From Symsagittifera roscoffensis (Eukaryota > Xenacoelomorpha > Acoela > Convolutidae), in NCBI RefSeq assembly GCF_963678635.1, contig NC_087063.1:22142701-22206700 (forward strand): DNA of 64,000 nucleotides. Direction: 5' to 3'. Under the pieces are notes generated by a model. It was not told the DNA's origin. It saw nothing but the letters and a program-made list of their open reading frames with translations, and did no database searches. This document shows, in pieces, positions 46,658-57,310 of this stretch (its first letter is position 1; each line of letters begins with the position of its first letter). The position numbers and the translations under genes were made by a program.

Positions 46658-47559
46658 TAACTTTTTGAATATGGCTAGATAATTTTTAGCTTGACAATTA
46701 TAATGCTTGAGAAAAAAGGCCTGTATTTTTTACGAATTTAATTTTATCTTAGCAAATGAAACAAAGGATAATAATTGTGTTTACAAAAAAAATTTTTCTT
46801 GTAATTTTTGGATTTTTTGGGTGAGAAACTCATTCTGGACTACGTTATAAACACAAAATGTCAAATTTTGCATGCAAATTTTTTTTTATTTCGTAAAATT
46901 TATTTTTTAGCACAAATGCAAGTTTTTAGCCAAAAAAGGGATTAAAAATTTCTTACTTCAAATTTTTATTTTTGTTTATGAAAAAAATGCATATCATACA
47001 ATTTTCATAAATGAAAACTTTATGATAAGCATTTTTCTGACCGAAATTAAATTTATGTTTTTGATTGTCAATATGCCCTCTATCATAGATATACTTATTT
47101 AAATCTTTTTAAAATTACCCAGACACGTTTTTCGGTGAATTTTGAAAATTTTATTTTTCTTAAGACGAAATGACTATTTTATAACTTTCATACATGATAA
47201 TTGTATGACAAGCATTTTTTCCATAGACTTCATATATGAAACTGTGTGATAAGCATTTTTCTTCTATGGACGTCAACCCGGGTTGGTAAAGTTAGGTTGC
47301 TAAAACAAAGTTATAGAAAACCGGAACTTGTAGTTAAGTTGGAACCAAATAAACAACAATAAAGTGTAATCTAACCAGTTAAAAACACAGAACTGAACGC
47401 CATACTTTGGAAATAGTTTTCAGAACTAACATCAATAGTTTACTGAAGATTGAGAAGGCATCCTACCAAAACTGCCGCCCAGGTCGAGGTTTTTGCTAAT
47501 AAGTCTAAAACGATCCGCGTTGGGACCAAAAACTTATAGTCGCAAAGCAGTTCAAACTG

Positions 47560-48345
47560 TGCAAATTCGAATTATATATTTGCAATGAGTGAACATAACT
47601 CTGCAAAATCTGAGCATAAAATCTGCGAAGACTGAAAATAACTCTGCAATGTCTGAAAAAGTCTGCAAAGTTTCAACATAAAATTGAAAAGTAAAAAAAT
47701 CAGTCTGCAATGTCTGAATATTAGTCTGCAAAGTCTTACACGAGGCAGCAAAATTTGAACATACGTCTGCAAAGTCCGAACATATGTGTGCAAAGTCTGA
47801 GTAAAAAGTTTGCTAAGAGTAAAAATAATTCAGCAGAAACCAAACCTAAAGTTTGCAAAGTCTGAACATAAATCTGCAAAGTCTGAACATAAGTCAACAA
47901 AGACTGAACATAAGTCTGCAAAGTCTGAGCATAAAATCTACGAAGACTGAAAATAACTCTGCAATGTCTGAAAAAGTCTGCAAAGTCTGAACATAAAACT
48001 GTAAAGTTAGAAAATCAGCCTGCAATGTCTGAATTTGAGTCTGCAAAGTCTTACACGAGGCTGCAAAATTTAAACATACGTCTGCAAAGTCCGAACATAT
48101 GTGTGCAAAGTCTGAGTAAAAAGTTTGTTAAGACTGAAAATAATTCTGCAGAAACCAAACCTAAAGTTTGCAAAGTCTGAACATGAATCTGCAAAGTCTG
48201 AACATAAGTCAACAAAGTCTGAACAAAAGTCTGCAAAGTCTGAACATGAAGTCTGCAAAGTCCTAACACAGGTCTAAAAGTCGGAACATAAGTCCACAAA
48301 GTCTGAACACACGATCTGCAAAGTTTGAACATCAGTCTGCAAAGT
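47560..48345. repeat. 21-bp minisatellite with 315-bp higher-order period
   Basis: The basic unit is about AGTCTGCAAAGTCTGAACATA. A 315-bp block (15 units) starting TGAGCATAAAATCTGCGAAG at 47,611 recurs at 47,926 with the same unit variants, such as CTTACACGAGGC and CCGAACATATGTGTGC. Because 21 is a multiple of 3, the array gives open frames with heptad-like peptides on the minus strand, which I take as by-products. Confidence 0.85.
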
Positions 48346-49025
48346 CAAAACAAAATCTCGAAAACAAAGTCAAAGCTTAAAGTCGAACAAAAAGTTGAAA
48401 TATGAAGTCGAACACAAAAGCAGAACATTAAGTAGAGCGTTAAGATTGAAAAAAAATTTTGAGCACAAAAATGGAACAGAAAAATGATCAAAATTTTGAA
48501 ACATAAAGTAGAACACAATTTTACGTTACTGAAAATTACTGACGAATAGGGTATCCTATCGAAAACTGCCTTAGAGGACGAGGTCATGGTTTATAAATAT
48601 GAATCGATCCGCGCTGAGACTAAAAACTCATAGTCGCAACGCAGTTCAAACTTTGCAAAGTATAATCATAAGTCTGCGAAGTCTGAACATAAATCTACAA
48701 AGTCTTAACATAAAGTCTGCAAAGTCAGAAAAAATCAGCAAAGTCTAAACATAATCCTGCAAAGTTTGAACAGAAAATATGCAGAGTCAAAACTTAAGTC
48801 TAACTAAAAGTCGAAACATAGAGTTGAACACGAAGTCGGTATAATATGTCAAACACAATGACGAATCCTAAAGTCGAGCTGGCGAAACATAAAACTGAAC
48901 ACAAATTTGGAGTAGAAAAACAAACACAAGGTCGAAACGTAACGTCATAAACAAAATTATATACAACCGAACTCAAAGTCGAAACACAAAATTGAGTTAG
49001 TCGAAAAAAACTTGAATGCAAGCGT
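48346..49025. repeat. Diverged minisatellite flank and second array start
   Basis: The 21-bp units decay into AAGTCGAACACAAAGTCGAAA-like sequence. The block CGATCCGCGCTGAGAC...TCGCAACGCAGTTCAAAC at about 48,605 matches CGATCCGCGTTGGGAC...TCGCAAAGCAGTTCAAAC at about 47,512, so the array has a further period of about 1.09 kb. Confidence 0.6.
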
Positions 49026-49958
49026 CATTTATCCAAGAATTTTCGACTTTTTTTGCTCGCACAAATGTGGAAAAAGTAGCATCTAGCAAAACAATCGAAT
49101 ATAGATATTTCTTTTCAATGTCATTTTTGTTAGATCCGTAACATCACCACGAGAAGGCCTACACACTGTCCTAAATTATAATTGAAGCCATTTTTTTGTG
49201 AAACAACGAAAATCATTAGAAAAAACTAAAAGACAGCAAATATTCATATCAAATGAAAAATTTGAAATTTACTGTAAAATTATTCATATATAAAAAGACA
49301 TCCAAAGGACAAACACTTTTTTACAACTAAAACTGAAAAAGAAGTTTTTGTCAGCTTTTTTGCTGGTTTAGTTGTTCACAGATGCAATAGGAAAAAACTC
49401 CAGGTTATATGTAAGTTTAATGTGCAGCAAGCTAGATCAGCTCCTACGCAAACTCGTTAATACATACATTCCAGGCAAAAATTTCCTACATATGGTTCTA
49501 ACAACAATTATCAGCTTTTTGCTCGGCAACGAATATATTTTCAGCTTTTTGCTCGGCAACGCTAGAAATCAGCAGCTCTTCGCTCGGCAACGCTAACACA
49601 AAAGGCTTGGAAGCAATCAAAAGTAAACAATAACTATTTATAGTAAAACGCTAGTCATCAAATATTTTAACGATTACAGCAGACAAGCAAGCCTTTATTT
49701 TCAAGCTAAAAAGTGTGGATCAAAATGCTAAATTTTTGTCATGTTTTTTTTTCAGGTATTTATAAAATTCCTTTCACTGCGCTGTAACTTTTCAAAGAAA
49801 TTTCATTTTGATCGTTTTTTGCTATAATTTAAATGGCACTGAAAAATCACCGTAAATTGGTAATAAAAATTGGTTTCTTGAATTGCTTTGGTTATTTTTC
49901 TTAAAGGAAACTTCAGATCAGTTGAACAATCAATTTTTTTTTGAAAAAAAAAAACAGA
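49026..49958. other. AT-rich stretch before the gap
   Basis: No gene is supported. A short triplication of CAGCTTTTTGCTCGGCAACG (near 49,512, 49,540 and, degenerate, 49,571) is the only structure I see. Confidence 0.5.
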
Positions 49959-50158
49959 NNNNNNNNNNNNNNNNNNNNNNNNNNNNNNNNNNNNNNNNNN
50001 NNNNNNNNNNNNNNNNNNNNNNNNNNNNNNNNNNNNNNNNNNNNNNNNNNNNNNNNNNNNNNNNNNNNNNNNNNNNNNNNNNNNNNNNNNNNNNNNNNNN
50101 NNNNNNNNNNNNNNNNNNNNNNNNNNNNNNNNNNNNNNNNNNNNNNNNNNNNNNNNNN
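49959..50158. other. Assembly gap, 200 N
   Basis: Exactly 200 undetermined bases. The true length is unknown. Sequence resumes inside ATCGATTATAAT-family repeat. Confidence 1.
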
Positions 50159-50256
50159 TCATTTTTAATCGATTATAATCGATTATTATCGAAATTTATT
50201 GAGACAGACCACGGAAATTCAATTTAATCGATTATTATCCATGGAACTCCGGTGCG
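50159..50256. repeat. ATCGATTATAAT-family end, cut by the gap
   Basis: AATCGATTATAATCGATTA is followed by TTATCCATGGAACTCCGGTG and CGAG, matching the outer end of the foldback family at 12,601-12,840. The gap hides the other arm, and the palindrome itself may have caused the gap. Confidence 0.55.
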
Positions 50257-51239
50257 AGATTGTTTGTTTGCGAGGATTTTTCGACAGTAGGAACACCTTT
50301 AGAACTAGTTATGATTTACTGGCTAATTTACGACTTTCAAACATAAGTTCGCAAATTTTGCTCTAACCAAGCCTTTTCCATTAGTTTCATTTAGCATGTG
50401 TCAAATTTTCAACCCTTTAGTTTAAATGGCTGCAGAGAAAATGACAAAAAGGTGAAGCAAAAATTTAATTCATTTGCTCGTTCAAATCAAAAACTTGTCA
50501 GAAAACAAATACAATTTTTTAGCACCACGTCAAGATTTCGGATGCGGAAGTCCGTGTTCGATCAAAGAAGGCTCTATGCACGAGAAGGCCCTATTGTCGA
50601 ACTCAAAGTAGACACAGAGTCGAGTAGGTCAAAAACATTATCAACCATACAAAGTCTGGAGATAAAATTGAGGCGGTCAAAAAATAAAGCCGAATTTGGA
50701 GTCAAAACATAATCGAAAACATAGAGTCAAATTATAGTCGAACTCAAAAAAGGGCTACACGTAATCATAGACAAAAATCCAAGAAGCTACACTTTGTCTT
50801 AAAAAATAACTATAAAAAATTACATAACTCTCAGCCAAATTTTGAAAAAAAGCAAGTATAATCTAATTAATTTACCGCTTGGTAATAAAAAATGACAATT
50901 CTAAGACTTTGCGACCAAAAAAGCTGCACCAGTTTAGCTATCAAGAAAAACGTATTCGCAACATCCGCGACCGACGGACAACGTTGGTGACCGGCCGGCC
51001 CAATAGCGATTAATGTGTTATATTTGAGCCAAAACTTTCAAACTTATTGATTAGAATAGGCGTCAATTCCGCCTTTAATTTGTTTTCAACTTCTCAGTGA
51101 ACTTGAATGGAAGAAAGAAAATCACTACAACTTAAAATAACATTATCTAATGGACCAATATTGATTTTAAAAAAAATATCGTGTGTACCCGATGCTCAAA
51201 TTTGAGCTCTATTATAAGGATGCAATGAATATATATTTC
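50257..51239. other. Intergenic, possible weak frame
   Basis: An open frame of about 104 codons at 50,398-50,712 is Lys/Ser/Arg-rich. Its 3' half reads through GTCGAACTCAAAGTAGACAC-type words like the decayed minisatellite flank at 48.4 kb, so I do not call it a gene. Confidence 0.4.
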
Positions 51240-51331
51240 GAACCAGGGGCGGATCCCCCCTGTAAATCCGCCCCTGGTTCTTTGTTTGCCTAGAAAATTT
51301 AACTGTAGAAAATTTTCTAAGCAAACAAAGA
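51240..51331. repeat. Two adjacent stem-loops
   Basis: The first stem is a perfect 15-bp GC-rich match: GAACCAGGGGCGGAT (51,240-51,254) with ATCCGCCCCTGGTTC (51,266-51,280). It is followed at once by CTTTGTTTGCCTAGAAAATT pairing with AATTTTCTAAGCAAACAAAG (to 51,331). No poly-U tract follows, and this is eukaryotic DNA, so it is not a bacterial-type terminator. Confidence 0.8.
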
Positions 51332-52509
51332 AAACAGGGATAGCCGTTCTCACGGCAAGTAGTATCGAATGTTCAATTTAGTGTAGTTTTTTTTCTGCGT
51401 GGTTTGATGAACGGACCTGATTAATTGGACAAAAAAATTGTAGAAAATGACTAGAAAAACAAAATCTTCAAAAAAATCAAATTCAAAATTTTTAAAATGT
51501 TTTCGGTTGCAAAATGGCACAAACTGCGAGAACTAACTTTCTTTGCCTACCACTAGATATTCAGGGCTTAAACCAGTTAGGCATAAACCAGATGTTGTAA
51601 GCCTGCTCACTTGCCTTATTTGCTCGAAATTGAAATAAAATCAAAAACTTTCAGCCAGTTTTTCTCAAAACTGAGAACATTTTTTAAAAAACTCTTGCAA
51701 TAGTTCAAATAATAGTTTAAAGGGCTTCAGATTAGTAAATCACTTGACCCATTGATAATTGTTTTGATACCTAACTTCGCTTACAAAACAAAATAACATA
51801 AAAATTTTTCAAAAAAAAACACCCAAATACACAGTTTCTCCGCATTTTTCAAAAGGTGGGAACCAGAATATGTTTCAAATGAACTGAGAAGAGCCCTTGT
51901 TACTACAATACAAAAAAAAAACGGGAGTAGCAAAGATTTACCGACTTTGCCAAAGTCCTTTGCGCTAGCAATGCCTGAATCGAAATTGAAAACAGCTAAA
52001 AGCGAATAACCATAAAACTAACCAGCTTTTGCTACTAAAATAGTTTGTTTCGCTACTGAAATAGTTTTTTGCCTAAAAATTACGAGAAAAAAATAAACTC
52101 AAAAAATGAAAAAGTTCCGCTCACCCATATACAAAATAAGACTGATGCCACTCGACTGTGAAACACAAACCAGATAACTTTACCAAATTTCGACAATGTT
52201 GTTAAGACCTGAGCTCAAAAAAGTGATTTTTACTCGGATAATTTTTATAGAATTTGTTATGCTTAAAAATCGCCAGTGTTGGTTATTTGTTATAAGTAAC
52301 GCACGGTCTATTAAAACGTTTGCAGCAAAATAAATCGTTTCAAACTTAAAACTATTCCAATATAACTATAAAAAAAGCATTGAAAGACGAAAAATATATC
52401 GCTTAATTCTTAGGTTATCGTGAAATGGTTTAAATAAACGAAAAGTCTCACTTTATTTTAGAGAAACACTGTGCTAAAAAACCAAATACAAAGTGCTATA
52501 TACACAAGA

Positions 52510-52915
52510 AGTACAACCTACCGAATGACATTTAACTCGATATTATCCTACCCAATGACAATGTGTACTTTATGCCATTCTACCCTATTTTACATAAACA
52601 GTTCAATTGCTGGGGGATAACTTAGCAGACTACCTCGGCTTAAGGTTGCCATTGAACGCGCTACACGCGCATCGCCGCTTGGCGGCGATAACCGACTCTT
52701 TTTTGTTTTGAGTGTTACCCTTTGTTGGCAAGCTTGCAACACGTTGGCGCGACTTTGGCGATCACATTTTTGCTGTTGTCATACCGTCTTAAATTAGGAG
52801 CTGGGTAGTTTGGCGTACGGTGGATTGGCTTAGAGTATGTTTGTATTGAGGGCAGAATGGCATAGAGTATACTGGTATAGGTTAGATTGGTAGAGGGTAG
52901 ATTATCCTGCTACCA
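52510..52915. repeat. Inverted-repeat element with internal GC hairpin
   Basis: GTGTACTTTATGCCATTCTA (52,563) pairs with an imperfect complement ending ATAGAGTATAC (to 52,872), with weaker pairing out to about 52,510 and 52,915. The loop holds the perfect stem ATCGCCGC-TTG-GCGGCGAT (52,671-52,689), unusually GC-rich for this region. It is non-coding and probably a MITE. Confidence 0.55.
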
Positions 52916-52920
52916 ATGTT

Positions 52921-53960
52921 TTAATTCTGATTTCGAAGATAGTGACGGAATACTTGTGCTTGGCATGGTTTTTTATTTCTCCAGACAAAACTCATTTTAT
53001 TTAAAAGCGTAAGAGCAATTTTGCTCTTTTCAAGAATTTTCAATCGATTTAATTTATCGCACAAAATGTTTTTTTTTGCGATTACTCAAGGGCCACGGAA
53101 CGAACCGAGATTTTTTGTACTGCAAGACACTTTTCCTGTATTGATTGATCCATGACCATAAAACTTGTTTGAATTTTTCTTTTTGAATTTTTTCAGACTT
53201 TTGTCGCTGGGTACTTTACATAAAAAAATTTATGGTCTCTTTAGATGGGGTAATCCAGCGACACATAGTTTAAAAATTCGAACGGATTAGCAAATTCAGA
53301 ATTAAAGAACAGTATAAAAAAGAAACATTCGGATGGGATGATGCTGAAATCAAGGTAAAAGAGTAAAGTCCTGAGCTCACGGATGCAAAGAATTTTTTAC
53401 CTTGGTTAATTTTCTTAAGTTTATTATGGTTTGGAAACTGCGAGATTCGTTAATTTATTTCTGTTTCGTGCTATTAAAGCGAAGGCGGAAAATTCAACCA
53501 TTCCAAACTAAAAATCATTCCTAAATATTTCTCATATACTAGACTCAAAATAAATAATTTTGATAGCTTGAAAGGAGGATAAAAATTGAAAAACATGCAA
53601 GCAGTCTTGTTAAGTCTTGTTTCAAATTAAAAAAAACAACTTGCTAAGAAAAAAAAATTTAAACTGCCATTAAAACAAACAGTTTTGCTTAAATTGACAG
53701 AACCACGCCAAAAACTAACATCAAACTAAAAACTTTAAATCTGATTTTCGAAGAAAGTAACGTAATTTGGCAAGGTATGATTGTTTGTTTCTCCAGACAA
53801 AATTCATTTTTTTTAGCAGCATTCTTTGACGGAATTTTTGTATTTTCTGAGATAGATTGATATCTTGAGGTCAAGCTCAAAAAGATAATTCTCTTGTTAT
53901 CGTTTTTTGTGAACGTTTTGCCTGTATAAAGGTTTTTACTATTTCTCAATGGCCAGGGAA
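52921..53960 (+). repeat. Two old Helitron2-like 5' fragments
   Basis: GATTTCGAAGATAGTGACGG with CTTGTGCTTGGCATGG at 52,930, and GATTTTCGAAGAAAGTAACG with TTCTCCAGACAAAATTC at 53,742, resemble the family's 5' end (ACTTTCG..CGAAAGTAACGG...CAGACAAATTT). They represent a diverged subfamily without a recognisable 3' end. Confidence 0.45.
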
Positions 53961-54146
53961 CCAATCGAAATAATCAGATTTTTTTTATTTTTTATTTTAC
54001 AATGTTTTTCCCATTTGTGTAGTTGATTAATTTCCGGGCAAGATTTACTTAAGAATTTTTATAACCCTTATCGATACTGAAAACCGAGGAAACGGCGAGC
54101 CTTTGTGCCGTCCAGTGTAGAGGCGCGCCTGTGATTAGTCCCAGCA

Positions 54147-54720
54147 GTGCCACAAACAGCGAAGAGCCCACATGACCCCGACCGCACCTGGAGCAGAACG
54201 AGTTCGCAAATTCAGCTCGTTGATGTGGACGAGAGCACTGTCTTTTCCCTGGCCCATCTACGAGCAGGACTTGATGAAGTTGACTTGGACACAGTTAGGT
54301 TCAATCAGGATGCCCTACGTACTTTGGCTTGCTTGATATTGTCGGTCAACGTCTTACAATCTATTGAAAGAGTAGACTGGCTGATGGCAGCTGAGGTCAG
54401 TCTACTTCAGCTCGACAATGACCTTAAAACTTCCTCAAGATGAGACTAGTCAACGCCCGATTTCTACAAGATGCAAAACTGAACCCCCGAAAGAGAAGCA
54501 GGGATGAAAGACCTGCTGGAAGATTTCTGAAGAAGCGAGTGCCAATCGAGCAAAATGTCAAAAATATCAAGTGAGTTATTCCGACTGCTCGTGTCAGTGA
54601 AGAAAGGACATTCCCGAAAATAGTAGAACAAGAGAAAGGGGTGGAGTGCTACGGGGACATGAAGTTTTAAGCGAGAGAGTTCTTATTTGCGAAGTACGAT
54701 GAAGCTGAATTGTAGAAGTC
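54147..54720 (+). pseudogene. Unknown protein, plus-strand copy, N-terminal part
   Basis: A 98-codon frame (54,147-54,443) contains LDTVRFNQDALRTLACLIL and SIERVDWLMAAEV. A second phase from the ATG at 54,440 gives RLVNARFLQDAKLNPRKRSR, then a TGA at 54,572. The same phase then continues through CYGDMKF and a TAA to 54,718. The minus-strand copy at 57,146-56,719 has matching peptides (WDTVNFTQDALRLLLCL, SIERRDWLTAVEI, RANAQFLREIRINHRERSR, HYGDMKF). Conservation at the protein level across one frame change argues for former coding. The function is unknown. Confidence 0.5.
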
Positions 54721-54930
54721 AAAAATTATGATCATAGCAAAATCAGACTACCTGATTACCTCAAAGTTACTGCTTTGGCGGGTTCAAATCATGTTGACTG
54801 CGGTGTGCACTAGCTGTAAAGAACAGAACGGAAACAATAGAAGAAGCAATGAGCATGAAAATATAACACCAAGAGCAGTATTTGCGTTATCGCTTCCTTC
54901 TGCACAACTCCCAGAGGGACTGAAAATTGT

Positions 54931-55209
54931 TTGCTGCTAGCGGAAAGCAAATTAGATGTTATAATCCCTGCACCCAATAGGGAATTCGAACAGAAAAATC
55001 TGAGACTGTTATTGGCAGAGATGCAGGCAGTATGGTCTGATAAATCGATTACCATGCGAGTACTGAAAGTACATCCATTGCATACGCAACGGACGATTTT
55101 AATTGGACTGTCCAATTTCAGCATACAATTGAAATTGAAACCGGAAGTAGACGAAGATTATCAAATCATGATTGAAATGTCAAACGATCTCTGCTCCACA
55201 AATTATTAA
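54931..55209 (+). pseudogene. Unknown coding-like frame in the GC island
   Basis: 92 codons of balanced composition, including LLLAEMQAVWSDKSITMRVL. I found no counterpart in the minus-strand copy, whose sequence jumps directly from YGDMKF to GLLTLIAMIYG, so it may belong to a segment lost there. It has no recognisable domain. Confidence 0.3.
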
Positions 55210-55500
55210 CAAGATTCAAGCCTACATGGTCAACCATTAGAACGAGGAAACCGAAACGGAGATACGAAGACTGAAATCGTGGACAAATTGAACAGAACAG
55301 TTCTAGAAGTTTAGATGGAAAATGTACGAGAAGAAGACAGCTGCAAAGGAACAGACAGCATGCTAGCATGGTTGAGAGCATGCTGGACAGTGTTTTTCCT
55401 GGCAAAGATATTCACTGATAATCAGATAGTTCATAAAGGCAGTCACTGTCTTATCTATAGTAGTGGTCCTGGCAGTGATGGTTGGAACAGAGAATTTACA

Positions 55501-56340
55501 GAGGGGACTTGCAGTGTTACAGACAGAGGGAGTGCAAAATCTCCGATACTAGGATTGTTGACTCTGATAGCCATGATTTACGGCCAATTGGGTAAACTGA
55601 CAACTCTGACTCGATACCTTGAGCAAATGTAGGAATCTGTCAAGAAAATTGACATGCGGAAAACAACGGTGTCGTGGAGAAAATTGAAGAATTTGAAGCA
55701 CATGATCTCGCATTACCTATTGCAGCAGAATCATTTCGCAACTGGAGAATAAGAGGTTATCCATAAAGATGAGGATGTCAGACGTAAAGTATATGGCATG
55801 TCACATTTATCTGACTTGCGATGTGGGAACCCGTGAGCAAAATGTTGCTGTTGGAAAAATCGTGGATCCAGAATTGATTACGATTAACTTCAACGCTCAT
55901 TTCTGTGACAGGATTGGTGACGTGGACAGGGGACACATAGAAGTACTCTCAAAGCTCTTGAATCTCAGATCCTTCATCAAAACGGATGGAAAAGTGACGA
56001 GGACCCGGAGGCTACTGACAACTTTCCAAAGGATCAGGAAAGAAACTGAAGATGAAAATGACCTCAAGGAACTTTTAGAAGAAATGCCAGAATATGAAAT
56101 ATTTAGACGAAAGTCACCCGGACCAGACTCGGTATTGTACGCGTCAAACTTAAAGGCATTTTAAACACAAGAAAGAAGACTGGAAGACTTTGCCGATACG
56201 TTCAACCCATGCTCTGCGAACAAGCACGCTGCGGTGTTCCAGCGCACACAGTTCTCAAACCTTAAAGGTTTAACAAGCAGACGAATGAGCAAAATAGCCA
56301 CTCCCAAGTCCGGGAGATACGAGGAAGAGCTGAACTGAAC
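55501..56340 (+). pseudogene. Unknown protein, plus-strand copy, C-terminal part
   Basis: Contains LLTLIAMIYG and, after a frame change, HMISHYLLQQN. Both are matched on the minus strand by LLTLIAMIYG and HMIMKYLLQQN. A further frame (55,769-56,164) carries RRKSPGPDSVLYASNLKAF, then a TAA. The same phase continues past the stop with DFADTFNPCSANKHAAVFQ to 56,338. Stops and shifts show decay. No family is recognised. Confidence 0.45.
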
Positions 56341-56399
56341 ATCACCACGTCTGCTATGAGAAGAAAACCCAGACATGAAGAAGAAAGCTGTGATTGTTC

Positions 56400-57310
56400 T
56401 CAACGCCAGAAAAGATATCGTACTGTTAGCAAGATTGTTGAACAGAGAATTTTTGGCACTCTTTGCTGATCAGTGAGAAAACTATAGTAATTGAGGAAAG
56501 TTAGAAAAACTCCAGTTCCGGAGAAGTTTTGCTGCAACAGATACTTCATTATCATGTGTATCATTTTTCTGATCTCCGTCAACGACGCCGTTGCTTTCTG
56601 CATGTCGAACAACTCGACAAGTTCATGCAATTGCTCATGGTATGGATTCAAATTTATCATCTCATGCAACAAGCCGTAAATCATTGCTATCAGAGTCAGC
56701 AAGCCATCAAGTCGGAGATTATGCACTTCTACTTTGGAAAAAAACCTTGTCTGCTTCAAACTTCATGTCACCATAGTGTTCCACGCCATTCTCTAGTAAC
56801 TTTAAATCCGAATATATCCTCCCTTCACTGATATGGGCAAGCGGAGCCCTTACTTTCTTGATTGTCTTGATATATTGCTCGTTTGGCTCTCGTTTGTTCT
56901 GAAAATTTCCAGGTTTTTCAACCCTGCTTCTCTCTCGGTGGTTTATCCTTATTTCCCTCAGAAATTGGGCGTTGGCTCGTCCCATAATAATGTTTGAGGT
57001 TTATAGGCCGTAGCTGAGCTGAAGTTGATCTCAACTGCGGTCAGCCAGTCTCTTCTTTCGATAGAATATAAGCCATTGACCGACAACCTCAAGCATAATA
57101 AAAGCCGCAGGGCATCTTGAGTGAAATTAACTGTGTCCCAATTCAACTTCAGCGCATCCGTTTATCAAAGGTCTTGGCGCCTTGTTCTCTTTGACTTGGT
57201 TCAATCTCCACCTGGGGAGTATCGTCCTGCTTGCTGGTCTTTCACTAAACCTACCCATCACGTCTGACTGTGCTTCGGGGTGAAGTGAGCTCCTCGTTAT
57301 TTTTGGCACT
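56400..57310 (-). pseudogene. Unknown protein, minus-strand copy
   Basis: Overlapping frames on minus cover 57,309-57,127, 57,146-56,958, 56,985-56,719 and 56,759-56,400. In order they carry WDTVNFTQDALRLLLCL, RANAQFLREIRINHRERSR, HYGDMKF, LLTLIAMIYG and MIMKYLLQQN, the same order as the plus copy. Each step needs a frame change, so it is not translatable as it stands. The copies converge tail to tail near 56,400-56,500. Confidence 0.5.

Larger units (their letters stand above)
42208..47282. mobile_element. Segment bounded by inverted CCCGGGTTGAC repeats
   Basis: The left end CCCGGGTTGAC (42,208-42,218) and the right end GTCAACCCGGG (47,272-47,282) are inverted. Inside each end lie several copies of GTATGATAAGCATTTTTTCC. 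Similar words follow CCCGGGTTGAC again at 60,069. The simplest reading is a dispersed palindromic element into which the LINE inserted. It is also possible that two separate copies happen to flank the LINE. Confidence 0.5.

Noticed and set aside
47572-48340. Minus-strand frames with heptad-like repeats, possible coiled-coil protein
   Set aside because: The 21-bp unit is a multiple of three, so every frame yields 7-residue repeats. The frames stop irregularly, and the units drift without regard to codon position.
47560-48345. CRISPR-like array
   Set aside because: Units are contiguous and degenerate with no unique spacers, and the DNA is eukaryotic.
51240-51331. Rho-independent terminator
   Set aside because: Stem-loops lack a T-tract in the right place and the window is eukaryotic.
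52660-52700. Possible tRNA fragment at the GC-rich hairpin
   Set aside because: Only one stem-loop is present; no acceptor stem, T-arm consensus or A/B box is found.
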